DNA of 64,000 bases, taken from contig NZ_LMHV01000003.1 in NCBI RefSeq assembly GCF_001429725.1, forward strand, positions 1-64,000, given 5' to 3'. Below the pieces are notes generated by a model, which made no database searches, was not told the origin of the DNA, and saw nothing but the letters and a program-made list of their open reading frames with translations. Both the position numbers and the translations under genes were made by a program. Below, piece after piece: positions 22,354 to 30,888 of this stretch. This stretch comes from Rhizobium sp. Root708. Lineage in GTDB: Bacteria > Pseudomonadota > Alphaproteobacteria > Rhizobiales > Rhizobiaceae. Each line of letters begins with the position of its first letter. The stretch's first letter is position 1.

Positions 22354-24923
22354 ACGAGCCTGGGGAAAAGGTCGACCTGACCAACTGCGACCGCGAGCCC
22401 ATTCACAGATTGGGCGCCATCCAGCCGTTCGGCTTTCTGATCGTCGCCTCCACCGATTGGTTGGTCGTGCGCGCATCCGCCAACCTAGAGCAGTTCATCG
22501 GCCTCTCCCATAACGAGGTGCTTGGCCAGCCGATCTCGAAAGTCATTCATTCCCCGACGATGCACGCCCTGCGCAATCGACTGACGATCATGCGTGGCCC
22601 TGACGTCGTGGAACGTCTCTTTGGCGTGACGCTCTCGGACAACGGCCCGCCCTTCGATATCGCCATTCACCTCAGCGATGGCCAGGTCGTCATCGAGGGC
22701 GAACCTTCGCAGGAGGGCACACAGGGCGGCTCGACAATGTCGATCCGCAGCATGATGGCCCGCCTCGACCAGGCCGAAACCCTTGAGGCCTTCTTCCGTG
22801 AAGGCGCCCGGCAGGCACGTGCCTTGACCGGCTTTGACCGCGTCATGGTCTACCGCTTCGATGAAAGCGGAGCCGGCGAAGTCGTGGCCGAAGCGGCACG
22901 CGCCGGCATCGGCTCATTTCTCGGCCTTCACTATCCGGCCTCGGATATTCCGGTTCAGGCGCGCGCGCTCTATACCCGCAACCTCTTTCGCATCATCGTC
23001 GATATCGCCGCGCCGAATGTGCCGGTGCTTCCCGAGCTCGACGAGCACGGCCGGCCGCTCGATCTCTCCATGTCGATCCTGCGCTCCGTTTCGCCCATTC
23101 ACATCGAGTATCTGAAGAACATGGGGGTCGGTGCCTCCCTTTCGATATCGATCGTGGTCGACGGCAAGCTGTGGGGGCTGTTTGCCTGCCACCACTACTC
23201 CGCGCGCCTGCCCTCCTTTGAGCGGCGCACGACGGCGGAACTGTTCGGCCAAATGTTCGCCTCGCGCCTGGAAAGCCGCGAACGTCGTCTGGCGCTGGAT
23301 TTCGAGACGAAAGCCCGGCGCATTGCGGACAAGCTGCTCACCTCCGTCGCCGACAATGCGAGCCTGCTCGACGATCCGACCTGGCTGATCGATGCGCTCG
23401 CGGAGGCGATTCCCGCCGATGGCATCGGCGTCTGGATCAATGGCCGCTCGGCCCTAACCGGGGTCACGCCGTCACAGGTTCAGTTTGCGGAGCTGGTGCG
23501 GCGGCTCAATCGCAATGCGTCCGGTCGCGTCTTCGCAACCGACCATATCGAAAGCTTCTGGCCGGAGGTCGATCCGGGTGGCATCGTCGCCGGCTTCCTC
23601 GCCATCCCGATCTCCCGATCGCCGCGGGACTACGTGGTTCTCTTCCGGCAGGAGATCGTCCGCACTGTCCGGTGGGCGGGCGACCCGCACAAGCCGATGG
23701 AATACGGCCCGAACGGGCCACGGCTGACGCCGCGAAAGAGCTTCGAGATCTGGTCCGAGCTGGTGCGTGGCCGCTCCCTGCCATTTGCCGCCGCCGAGCG
23801 CAGTGTTGCCGAAACCATTCGCGTGACGCTGATCGAGGTCGTGCTCAGACTGACCGATGAAGCCAATATTGTTCGCCAGCAGGCCAACGAGCGTCAGGAA
23901 GTCCTGATCGCCGAACTGAACCACCGTGTCCGCAACATTCTCGGCCTTATCAGTGGCCTGATCCGCCAGTCGCGCGGTACGACCGACCATGTGTCCGATT
24001 TCGTCGACCACCTGGAAGGCCGCATACAGGCGCTAGCGCGCGCTCACGACCAGATCACCCGCGATCACTGGGCGCCGGCGCCGCTGCGCGCTCTGTTGCA
24101 GGCCGAGGCTGCCGCCTATCTCGGCAAGAATGCCGCTCGCATCGTCATGCGTGGCGAGGACGCGCTTCTCGCGCCGCAGGCCTTCTCCACGACAGCCCTT
24201 GTCTTCCACGAGCTTGTGACGAACAGCGCGAAATATGGCAGCCTCTGCGACAGCGGCACCGTCGAAGCCTCCTGGCGAAAGGACGAGGCAGGCAACCTGC
24301 TGATCGACTGGAAGGAGAGCGACGGGCCAACGGTCCATGAGCCTAAGCGCCAAGGCTTCGGCACCACCATCATCCGGCGTTCGATCCCCTACGATCTCGG
24401 CGGCAAGGCCGACGTGATCTATGACCCTGCCGGGCTGCGCGCGCATTTCAGCATTCCGGCGAAATTCGTGACCTTCGCCACCGGGCCGGTCTCGGTTCTG
24501 CCAAGCCGCAACGACGATCCCGCGCAGGAGATGCTCGCGCATGTGGTCCAGAAACCGCTTGCCGATCTGACGATCCTGCTGGTCGAGGACAATCTGATTA
24601 TCGCCATGGACGGCGAGGACATCCTGCTGCAGCTCGGTGCCGCCGAGGTGGTGCTGGCGCCGACCGTCGCGCACGCCCTCGAACTCATCGACGCCAAGCA
24701 TTTCGACCTCGCCGTGCTCGACGTCCATCTTGGCGAAGAGACAAGCGAGCCCGTGGCCGCAAAGTTGAGGGAAAAATCGACGCCGCTGATTTTCGCGACA
24801 GGCTACGGCGAAGCCATGATCCAGGCCGGCAGCGCCGCGGACGTGGAGCTGCTTCAGAAGCCCTACACGATCGAAAGTGTTGCCGCACTTCTCAGCCGGA
24901 TCATGCCGGTCGCCAGATCATGA
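22350..24923 (+). CDS. bphP: Bacteriophytochrome with HWE histidine kinase and fused receiver domain
   Basis: An 857-aa red/far-red photosensor. PAS domain: LTNCDREPIHRLGAIQPFG with chromophore-attaching Cys-13. GAF domain: FDRVMVYRFDESGAGEVVAEA and FLGLHYPASDIPVQARALY, the PASDIP motif contacting biliverdin. A PHY domain follows to about residue 500. The kinase helix is IAELNHRVRNILGLISGLIRQS with His-525, an HWE type. A C-terminal receiver contains ILLVEDNLI and LAVLDVHLG with Asp-791. The architecture is PAS-GAF-PHY-HWE-REC. Its end overlaps that of the convergent rutR gene by six bases. Confidence 0.93.
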   Translation: MNEPGEKVDLTNCDREPIHRLGAIQPFGFLIVASTDWLVVRASANLEQFIGLSHNEVLGQPISKVIHSPTMHALRNRLTIMRGPDVVERLFGVTLSDNGPPFDIAIHLSDGQVVIEGEPSQEGTQGGSTMSIRSMMARLDQAETLEAFFREGARQARALTGFDRVMVYRFDESGAGEVVAEAARAGIGSFLGLHYPASDIPVQARALYTRNLFRIIVDIAAPNVPVLPELDEHGRPLDLSMSILRSVSPIHIEYLKNMGVGASLSISIVVDGKLWGLFACHHYSARLPSFERRTTAELFGQMFASRLESRERRLALDFETKARRIADKLLTSVADNASLLDDPTWLIDALAEAIPADGIGVWINGRSALTGVTPSQVQFAELVRRLNRNASGRVFATDHIESFWPEVDPGGIVAGFLAIPISRSPRDYVVLFRQEIVRTVRWAGDPHKPMEYGPNGPRLTPRKSFEIWSELVRGRSLPFAAAERSVAETIRVTLIEVVLRLTDEANIVRQQANERQEVLIAELNHRVRNILGLISGLIRQSRGTTDHVSDFVDHLEGRIQALARAHDQITRDHWAPAPLRALLQAEAAAYLGKNAARIVMRGEDALLAPQAFSTTALVFHELVTNSAKYGSLCDSGTVEASWRKDEAGNLLIDWKESDGPTVHEPKRQGFGTTIIRRSIPYDLGGKADVIYDPAGLRAHFSIPAKFVTFATGPVSVLPSRNDDPAQEMLAHVVQKPLADLTILLVEDNLIIAMDGEDILLQLGAAEVVLAPTVAHALELIDAKHFDLAVLDVHLGEETSEPVAAKLREKSTPLIFATGYGEAMIQAGSAADVELLQKPYTIESVAALLSRIMPVARS

Positions 24924-25574
24924 GGCGTCGGGTACCGGCTTGACCTTCAGCCCGTCGATGAACAGCTGCTCGAGGAAGCGGGCCGCGTCCTCGAAGCGTC
25001 CCGCGCCGGCATGTTCCTGGCCAAGCACAGCTCTCACCTGGACGTCGAAGTCGGCGTAGTGCTGCGTTGTCGACCAGATCGAGAAAATCAGGTGATAGGG
25101 ATCGCACTTGGCGATCTTCCCGGCCTTCGTCCAGGTACGAATAACCTCGGCCTTCTCGTCTACGAGTTGCTTCAGCGGTCCCTTGAGTTCGTCTTCGACA
25201 TGCGGTGCGCCCTGCAGCATCTCGTTGGCGAAAAGCCTGCTTTCACGCGGAAAATCGCGCGCCATTTCAAGCTTGCGGCGGATATAGCTGCGGATCTCGC
25301 TCTCCGGGTTGCCCTCGGCGTCGAAGGCCTTCAGCGGCTCCAGCCAGGTAAACAGAACGCGGTCGATCAACGCCCGGTGCATCGCTTCCTTGGTGCGGAA
25401 ATAATAGAGCAGGTTCGGCTTTGACATGCCGGCGACTTCGGCGATCTGGTCGATGGTGGAACCGCGAAAGCCGCTGACCGAAAACACATCGAGCGCGGCT
25501 TCAAGGATCTGCTCTTCCTTGGCTTCCTGAATGCGCGTGCGCCGCTGGGTCCTGGCTGCTCTCGGGATTGCCAT
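24918..25574 (-). CDS. rutR: Pyrimidine-responsive TetR-family regulator RutR
   Basis: A 218-aa TetR/YcdC-family protein. The HTH is EEQILEAALDVFSVSGFRGSTIDQIAEVAGMSKPNLLYYFRTKEAM. The C-terminal domain reads DPYHLIFSIWSTTQHYADFDVQVRAVLG, the RutR-specific ligand-pocket block. Escherichia coli RutR binds TTGACCANNTGGTCAA and releases it on uracil binding. It is divergent from the beta-ureidopropionase gene, with a close match to the site at 25721-25736. It probably controls the surrounding pyrimidine genes. Confidence 0.9.
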   Translation of the reverse strand: MAIPRAARTQRRTRIQEAKEEQILEAALDVFSVSGFRGSTIDQIAEVAGMSKPNLLYYFRTKEAMHRALIDRVLFTWLEPLKAFDAEGNPESEIRSYIRRKLEMARDFPRESRLFANEMLQGAPHVEDELKGPLKQLVDEKAEVIRTWTKAGKIAKCDPYHLIFSIWSTTQHYADFDVQVRAVLGQEHAGAGRFEDAARFLEQLFIDGLKVKPVPDAS

Positions 25575-25876
25575 ATCGATCTTGATTTCCCTTAAAATTC
25601 AACTGTTTCACTCAAGATTTGACAGGCACGGCATCGTGCCGCGAAATTGAGCAGACGCCGGTAATTTTGTCTGTATTTTTCCTGATTTTCGTCTTGAGCC
25701 CAGCGCCGGAAGTTGTAATGTTTACCAATCGGTCAAATTATCAATCAGATGCTAAACAAAGGCAACTGGCGATTTTCCGGCGCTAATAAAACAAACAAAA
25801 GCGCTCGGATACTGGCCACGGGAACAGGCGGACATGCGAATTGCATGGCCGCAAAAAACAGGTGAGGATTTTGGAC
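25575..25876. other. Divergent regulatory region between rutR and the amidohydrolase gene
   Basis: A 302-base gap, relatively AT-rich at 25590-25790, carrying the RutR box and presumably both promoters. No small gene or RNA was recognised. Confidence 0.5.
25721..25736. promoter_or_regulatory. RutR operator
   Basis: TTTACCAATCGGTCAA matches 12 of the 14 defined bases of the RutR consensus TTGACCA-NN-TGGTCAA. It lies between rutR and its divergent neighbour in the pyrimidine catabolic locus. Confidence 0.65.
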
Positions 25877-27130
25877 ATGGTGGCAGCACCAGGCGAGAAC
25901 ATGCGCGTGAACGGGGACCGTCTTTGGGACAGCCTCATGGACATGGCAAAGATCGGCACGGGCATTGCTGGCGGCAACAACCGCCAGACGTTGACGGATT
26001 CGGATGCCGAAGGGCGCAGCCTCTTCAAGACATGGTGCGAAAACGCAGGCATGACGCTCGGCGTCGACACGATGGGCACGATGTTCGCGACCCGCCCCGG
26101 CACCGATCCGGACGCCCTGCCCGTCTATGTGGGTTCGCACCTCGACACGCAGCCGACCGGCGGCAAGTATGACGGCGTGCTCGGCGTGCTTGCCGGGCTC
26201 GAGGTCGTCCGCACCATGAACGACCTCGGCATCAAGACCAAGCACCCGGTTGTCGTCACCAACTGGACCAACGAGGAAGGCGCTCGCTTTGCGCCCGCCA
26301 TGCTCGCCTCCGGCGTCTTCGCCGGTGTCCATACGCTTGACTATGCCTATGACCGTAAGGATCCCGAGGGCAAGACCTTCGGCGACGAACTGAAGCGCAT
26401 CGGCTGGGTCGGCGACGAAGAGGTCGGCGCCCGCAAAATGCACGCCTATTTCGAGTATCACATCGAACAGGGCCCGATCCTCGAGGTCGAGAACAAGCAG
26501 ATCGGCGTGGTCACGCACTGTCAGGGCCTCTGGTGGCTGGAATTCACCCTGACCGGCCGGGAGGCGCACACCGGCTCGACGCCGATGAACATGCGCGTCA
26601 ATGCCGGGCTTGCGATGTCGCGCATCATCGAGATGGTGCAGACCGTGGCGATGGAGAACCAGCCGGGCGCCGTCGGCGGCGTCGGCCAGGTGTTCTTCAC
26701 GCCGAACTCCCGCAACGTTCTGCCGGGCAAGGTCGTCTTCACCGTCGATATCCGCTCGCCGGATCAGGCAAAGCTCGACGGCATGCGCGCACGGATCGAG
26801 GCGGAAGCGCCTGCCATCTGCGAAGCGCTCGGCGTCGGCTGCGCGGTCGAGGCGATCGGCCACTTCGCGCCCGTCACCTTCGACCCGACGCTTGTGTCCC
26901 GCGTGCGCAACGCTGCCGAACGGCTCGGCTACAGCCACATGAACCTGATCTCGGGCGCCGGCCACGACGCCTGCTGGACGGCAAAGGTCGCCCCGACAAC
27001 GATGGTCATGTGCCCCTGCGTCGGGGGCCTCTCGCACAACGAGGCGGAGGACATCTCCAAGGAGTGGGCAACGGCGGGCGCTGACGTCCTCTTCCACGCC
27101 GTCGTCGAGACCGCTGAAATCGTTGCATAA
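25877..27130 (+). CDS. Zn-dependent N-carbamoyl amidohydrolase (beta-ureidopropionase type, PydC/HyuC family)
   Basis: A 417-aa M20-family amidohydrolase from the ATG at 25877 (GGTGAGG about ten bases upstream; an ATG at 25841 is in frame but lacks a site). Metal-binding motifs are VGSHLDTQPTGGKYDGVLGVLAGLEV, TNWTNEEGARFAPAM and YHIEQGPILE, with the C-terminal His in GLSHNEAEDIS. It also shows GGxxNRQTLTDSDAEGR at the start. The family includes beta-ureidopropionase, L-carbamoylase and allantoate amidohydrolase. Neighbouring dihydropyrimidinase and preTA make N-carbamoyl-beta-alanine hydrolysis, the third step, the best assignment. Confidence 0.88.
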   Translation: MVAAPGENMRVNGDRLWDSLMDMAKIGTGIAGGNNRQTLTDSDAEGRSLFKTWCENAGMTLGVDTMGTMFATRPGTDPDALPVYVGSHLDTQPTGGKYDGVLGVLAGLEVVRTMNDLGIKTKHPVVVTNWTNEEGARFAPAMLASGVFAGVHTLDYAYDRKDPEGKTFGDELKRIGWVGDEEVGARKMHAYFEYHIEQGPILEVENKQIGVVTHCQGLWWLEFTLTGREAHTGSTPMNMRVNAGLAMSRIIEMVQTVAMENQPGAVGGVGQVFFTPNSRNVLPGKVVFTVDIRSPDQAKLDGMRARIEAEAPAICEALGVGCAVEAIGHFAPVTFDPTLVSRVRNAAERLGYSHMNLISGAGHDACWTAKVAPTTMVMCPCVGGLSHNEAEDISKEWATAGADVLFHAVVETAEIVA

Positions 27131-27132
27131 TC

Positions 27133-27162
27133 AAGGGCGGGGTCATCCCCGCCTTTTCTTTT
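27133..27162 (+). terminator. Terminator-like hairpin between the amidohydrolase and hydA
   Basis: GGCGGGG (27136-27142) and CCCCGCC (27147-27153) form a strong stem, followed by TTTTCTTTT. It sits between two genes of one pathway, so it may set their ratio or mean that hydA has its own promoter. Confidence 0.75.
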
Positions 27163-27208
27163 ACCAGCGGACGAAGAGCCGCGCGCAATCAATGCAAGGG
27201 AACTGATC

Positions 27209-28663
27209 ATGAGCAAAGTCATCAAGGGCGGAACCATCGTCACCGCGGACCTGACCTACAAGGCGGACGTGAAGATCGAGGGCGGCAAGATCGTCGAGAT
27301 CGGCCCGAACCTTTCCGGCACGGAGACGCTTGATGCGACCGGCTGCTACGTCATGCCTGGTGGCATCGACCCGCACGTTCATCTCGAAATGCCGTTCATG
27401 GGCACCTATTCCACAGACGACTTCGAAAGCGGCACGCGCGCAGGCCTTGCCGGCGGCACCACCATGGTCGTCGATTTCTGCCTGCCGGGGCCGGAGCAGT
27501 CGCTGCTCGAAGCGCTGCAGATGTGGGACAACAAGACGAGCCGCGCCAACGCCGACTACTCGTTCCACATGGCGATCACCGGCTGGAATGAGCGCGTCTT
27601 CAACGAGATGGAGACGGTGGTCAAGGACAGGGGCATCAACACCTTCAAGCACTTCATGGCCTACAAGGGCGCGCTGATGGTGAACGATGACGAGATGTTC
27701 GCCTCCTTCCAGCGCTGCGCGGAACTCGGCGCCTTGCCGCTGGTCCATGCCGAAAACGGCGACGTCGTCGCCTCGATGACCGCAAAGCTGCTCGCAGACG
27801 GCAACAACGGCCCCGAGGCGCACGCCTATTCCCGCCCGCCCGAAGTCGAAGGTGAGGCAACCAACCGCGCCATCATGCTCGCCGACATGGCCGGCGTGCC
27901 GCTCTATGTCGTGCATACCTCCTGCGAACAGGCGCACGAAGCGATCCGCCGCGCCCGCCAGAAGGGCATGCGCGTCTACGGCGAACCGCTGATCCAGCAC
28001 CTGACGCTCGATGAAAGCGAGTATTTCGACAAGGACTGGGACCATGCCGCCCGCCGAGTCATGTCCCCGCCGTTCCGCAGCAAGCAGCATCAGGACAGCC
28101 TCTGGGCCGGCCTGCAGTCCGGCTCGCTCTCGGTCGTCGCAACGGACCACTGCGCCTTTACCACCGACCAGAAGCGCTCCGGCGTTGGCGACTTCTCCAA
28201 GATCCCCAACGGCACCGGCGGCCTTGAGGACAGGATGCCGATGCTGTGGACCCATGGCGTCAACACCGGCCGCCTGACGATGAACGAGTTCGTTGCCGTC
28301 ACCTCGACCAACATCGCCAAGATCCTCAACGTCTACCCGAAGAAGGGCGCCATCCTCGTCGGCGCCGACGCCGACATCGTCGTCTGGGATCCGAAGCGCT
28401 CGAAGACGATCGCGGCCAAGACCCAGCAATCGTCGATCGACTACAACGTCTTCGAAGGCAAGCAGGTCACCGGCCTGCCGCGCTACACGCTGACGCGCGG
28501 CGAAGTCGCGATCGAGGAAAGCACCGTCAAGACGAAGGAAGGACACGGCCAGTTCGTCAAGCGCGAGCCGTTCCAGGCGGTCAACAAGGCGCTGTCGATC
28601 TGGAAGGAGCTGGTGGCGCCGCGCAAGGTCGAACGCTCTGGCATCCCGGCGACGGGGGTCTGA
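27209..28663 (+). CDS. hydA: Dihydropyrimidinase (D-hydantoinase)
   Basis: A 484-aa cyclic amidohydrolase of standard length. Metal ligands are visible in GGIDPHVHLEMPFMG, in the carbamylated-lysine region FKHFMAYKGALMVND, in PLVHAENGD, VVHTSCEQA and in VATDHCAF. It opens dihydrouracil/dihydrothymine to N-carbamoyl-beta-amino acids, the middle step between PreTA and the beta-ureidopropionase. ATG at 27209 follows AAGGGAACTG. Confidence 0.93.
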   Translation: MSKVIKGGTIVTADLTYKADVKIEGGKIVEIGPNLSGTETLDATGCYVMPGGIDPHVHLEMPFMGTYSTDDFESGTRAGLAGGTTMVVDFCLPGPEQSLLEALQMWDNKTSRANADYSFHMAITGWNERVFNEMETVVKDRGINTFKHFMAYKGALMVNDDEMFASFQRCAELGALPLVHAENGDVVASMTAKLLADGNNGPEAHAYSRPPEVEGEATNRAIMLADMAGVPLYVVHTSCEQAHEAIRRARQKGMRVYGEPLIQHLTLDESEYFDKDWDHAARRVMSPPFRSKQHQDSLWAGLQSGSLSVVATDHCAFTTDQKRSGVGDFSKIPNGTGGLEDRMPMLWTHGVNTGRLTMNEFVAVTSTNIAKILNVYPKKGAILVGADADIVVWDPKRSKTIAAKTQQSSIDYNVFEGKQVTGLPRYTLTRGEVAIEESTVKTKEGHGQFVKREPFQAVNKALSIWKELVAPRKVERSGIPATGV

Positions 28664-28672
28664 TCCTTGGCA

Positions 28673-29086
28673 TCATTCCTGTACCAGCCGTTCAAGCTCC
28701 GGAAGCAAGACGACGCTTTCCTGCTCGTTCGGATCGGTGCGGGCGATGATCGCGGTGCAAGGCCTACTGCTGAGATTGGCAGGCAGATGCGGCACACCGG
28801 CGGGGATGTAGAACAGCTCGCCGGCATGCACGACGACATGATGCTGCAACTCGTCGCCATACCAGGTGTGAGCCTCGCCGGAGAGCATGTAGATCGCCGT
28901 TTCATGCGCTTCGTGCAGATGCGCCTTGGCGCGAACGCCGGGCGGAATCGTCAGCAAATGCATGCAGATGCCCTTGGCGCCGACCGTCTCGGCCGCGATG
29001 CCTTCGAAGTAACTCAGCCCCTGCTTGCCGTCATAGGCATGACTGGGGCGAACAATGTGACAGGTGGCCTTTGATGTCGCGTCCAT
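28673..29086 (-). CDS. Cupin-domain protein of the pyrimidine locus
   Basis: A 137-aa single cupin. The start at 29086 is chosen because GGAGG lies six bases upstream; an ATG two codons earlier touches that site. Motif 1 reads PPGVRAKAHLHEAHETAIYMLSGEAHTWYG (two His and a Glu for metal) and motif 2 GELFYIPAGVPHLPAN. The substrate is unknown. It is convergent with hydA and starts 29 bases from the divergent ABC ATPase gene. It may act on a pathway intermediate or sense one. Confidence 0.8.
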   Translation of the reverse strand: MDATSKATCHIVRPSHAYDGKQGLSYFEGIAAETVGAKGICMHLLTIPPGVRAKAHLHEAHETAIYMLSGEAHTWYGDELQHHVVVHAGELFYIPAGVPHLPANLSSRPCTAIIARTDPNEQESVVLLPELERLVQE

Positions 29087-29115
29087 CGTCATCCTCCATG
29101 GACCTTGCCGGAACA

Positions 29116-29970
29116 ATGAAAACAGCTACTCATACTATCACGCAAACCGCGCAAGAGCGGGCAAAACAGGATACGCAAGCATTGACGCAAGCTGCCTCCG
29201 TTGTATCCGCCAAGGATCTCTGTCTGACCTACCAGGCAGACGATGCTCCCGTACAGGCGCTGACGAACGTCAACCTCGACGTTCGCAAGGGTGACTTCGT
29301 CTCGTTCATCGGCCCATCAGGCTGCGGCAAGACGACCTTCCTGCGCGTGATCGCCGATCTCGAAAGGAAAACATCGGGCGAGATAACCGTCAATGGCATG
29401 ACACCGGAAGAGGCGCGCAAGGCGCGCGCCTACGGCTACGTCTTCCAGGCACCGGCTCTTTATCCCTGGCGTACGATCGAGAAGAACATCGCCCTGCCGC
29501 TCGAGATCATGGGCTATACCTCGGCCGACCAGAAGAAACGCATCGGCGACGCGCTCGACCTCGTGAATCTTTCCGGCTTCGAGAAGAAGTTCCCCTGGCA
29601 GCTGTCCGGCGGCATGCAGCAGCGCGCCTCGATCGCCCGCGCGCTCGCCTTCGATGCCGACCTGCTTCTGATGGACGAGCCCTTCGGCGCGCTCGACGAA
29701 ATCGTCCGCGACCACCTGAACGAAGAGCTTCTGAAGCTCTGGGCGCGCACCAACAAAACGATCTGCTTCGTCACCCACTCGATCCCCGAGGCGGTCTATC
29801 TCTCCACCAAGATCGTGGTGATGTCCCCCCGCCCCGGTCGCGTCACCGATATCATCGATTCAACGCTTCCGCGCGAACGCCCGCTCGATATTCGCGAGAC
29901 GCCCGAATTCCTCGAAATCGCCCATCGCGTTCGCGACGGCCTGAGAGCGGGGCACAGCTATGAGCATTAA
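29116..29970 (+). CDS. NitT/TauT-type ABC transporter ATP-binding protein (probable pyrimidine uptake)
   Basis: A 284-aa ABC ATPase. An N-terminal extension of about 30 residues, rich in Thr/Gln/Ala, precedes Walker A GPSGCGKT (66-73). The signature is LSGGMQQRASIARALA and Walker B LLLMDEPFGALDE. The Q-loop QAPALYPWRTIEKNI is typical of the SsuB/TauB/ThiZ group. The start at 29116 is preferred to ATGs at 29098 and 29071, which overlap the divergent cupin gene region. It is the first of four transporter genes. Confidence 0.9.
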   Translation: MKTATHTITQTAQERAKQDTQALTQAASVVSAKDLCLTYQADDAPVQALTNVNLDVRKGDFVSFIGPSGCGKTTFLRVIADLERKTSGEITVNGMTPEEARKARAYGYVFQAPALYPWRTIEKNIALPLEIMGYTSADQKKRIGDALDLVNLSGFEKKFPWQLSGGMQQRASIARALAFDADLLLMDEPFGALDEIVRDHLNEELLKLWARTNKTICFVTHSIPEAVYLSTKIVVMSPRPGRVTDIIDSTLPRERPLDIRETPEFLEIAHRVRDGLRAGHSYEH

Positions 29971-30003
29971 GCTGAGCGTCAGAGCCGATGAGCGGGGGCG
30001 CCC

Positions 30004-30888
30004 ATGAAACCGGACACACTCAAGGACAGGTTCATCCCCGTCCTGACAATCCTCGTGGTTCTGGTCGTGGTCTGGTACGTCGCGGCCGTCCTGATGAATG
30101 CCTCTTTCCAGCGAGACATGGATCAGCGGGCGAACCAGACACCTGGAACCATCGAATTCGTCGAAAAGACGCTCTCGCAGCCGAAGCCGTTGCTGCCGGC
30201 CCCGCATCAGGTGGTTCAGAACGTCGTCGAAAACACCTTCCTGCGGAAGCTTTCGAGCAACCGCAGCCTCGTCTACCACAGCTGGGTCACGCTTTCCTCG
30301 ACGCTGCTCGGTTTCGGCTTCGGCACGCTGCTCGGCATCGTGATCGCCGTCGGGATCGTCCACATCAAGGCGCTCGACCGCAGCCTGATGCCATGGGTCA
30401 TCGCCTCGCAGACCATCCCGATCCTTGCGATCGCGCCGATGGTGATCGTCGTGCTCGGCGCCATCAACATCACCGGCCTGATCCCGAAAGCGCTGATCTC
30501 GACCTACCTCTCCTTCTTCCCGGTCACGGTCGGCATGGTGAAGGGTCTGCGCTCGCCCGAGGTCATGTTCCTCGATCTGATGCGAACCTATAACGCAACG
30601 CCTGTGCAAACCTTCTGGAAACTCCGTGTTCCGGCCTCCGTGCCGTTCCTCTTCACATCGATGAAGGTTGCGATCGCGGCAAGTCTTGTCGGCGCCATCG
30701 TCGGCGAACTCCCGACCGGCGCCGTTGCCGGCATCGGCTCGAAGCTGCTCGCCGGCTCCTACTACAGCCAGACAATCGACATCTGGGCGGCCCTCATCGC
30801 AGGCTCGGTGCTGGCGGCGGGCCTGGTTGCCATCGTCGGCATCGTCGCCAAGATCGTCGATCGCTCGATGGGCGGGAGGCCGGCATGA
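30004..30888 (+). CDS. ABC transporter permease 1 (NitT/TauT family)
   Basis: A 294-aa inner-membrane protein with six to seven helices. A first helix (VLTILVVLVVVWYVAAVLM) is followed by a periplasmic stretch with PLLPAPHQVVQNVVENTF. The coupling loop EAA-like motif is DLMRTYNATPVQTFWKLRVPASVPFLFTSMKVAIA. Its stop overlaps the next permease start by four bases. The two permeases are different, so the channel is a heterodimer. Confidence 0.9.
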   Translation: MKPDTLKDRFIPVLTILVVLVVVWYVAAVLMNASFQRDMDQRANQTPGTIEFVEKTLSQPKPLLPAPHQVVQNVVENTFLRKLSSNRSLVYHSWVTLSSTLLGFGFGTLLGIVIAVGIVHIKALDRSLMPWVIASQTIPILAIAPMVIVVLGAINITGLIPKALISTYLSFFPVTVGMVKGLRSPEVMFLDLMRTYNATPVQTFWKLRVPASVPFLFTSMKVAIAASLVGAIVGELPTGAVAGIGSKLLAGSYYSQTIDIWAALIAGSVLAAGLVAIVGIVAKIVDRSMGGRPA

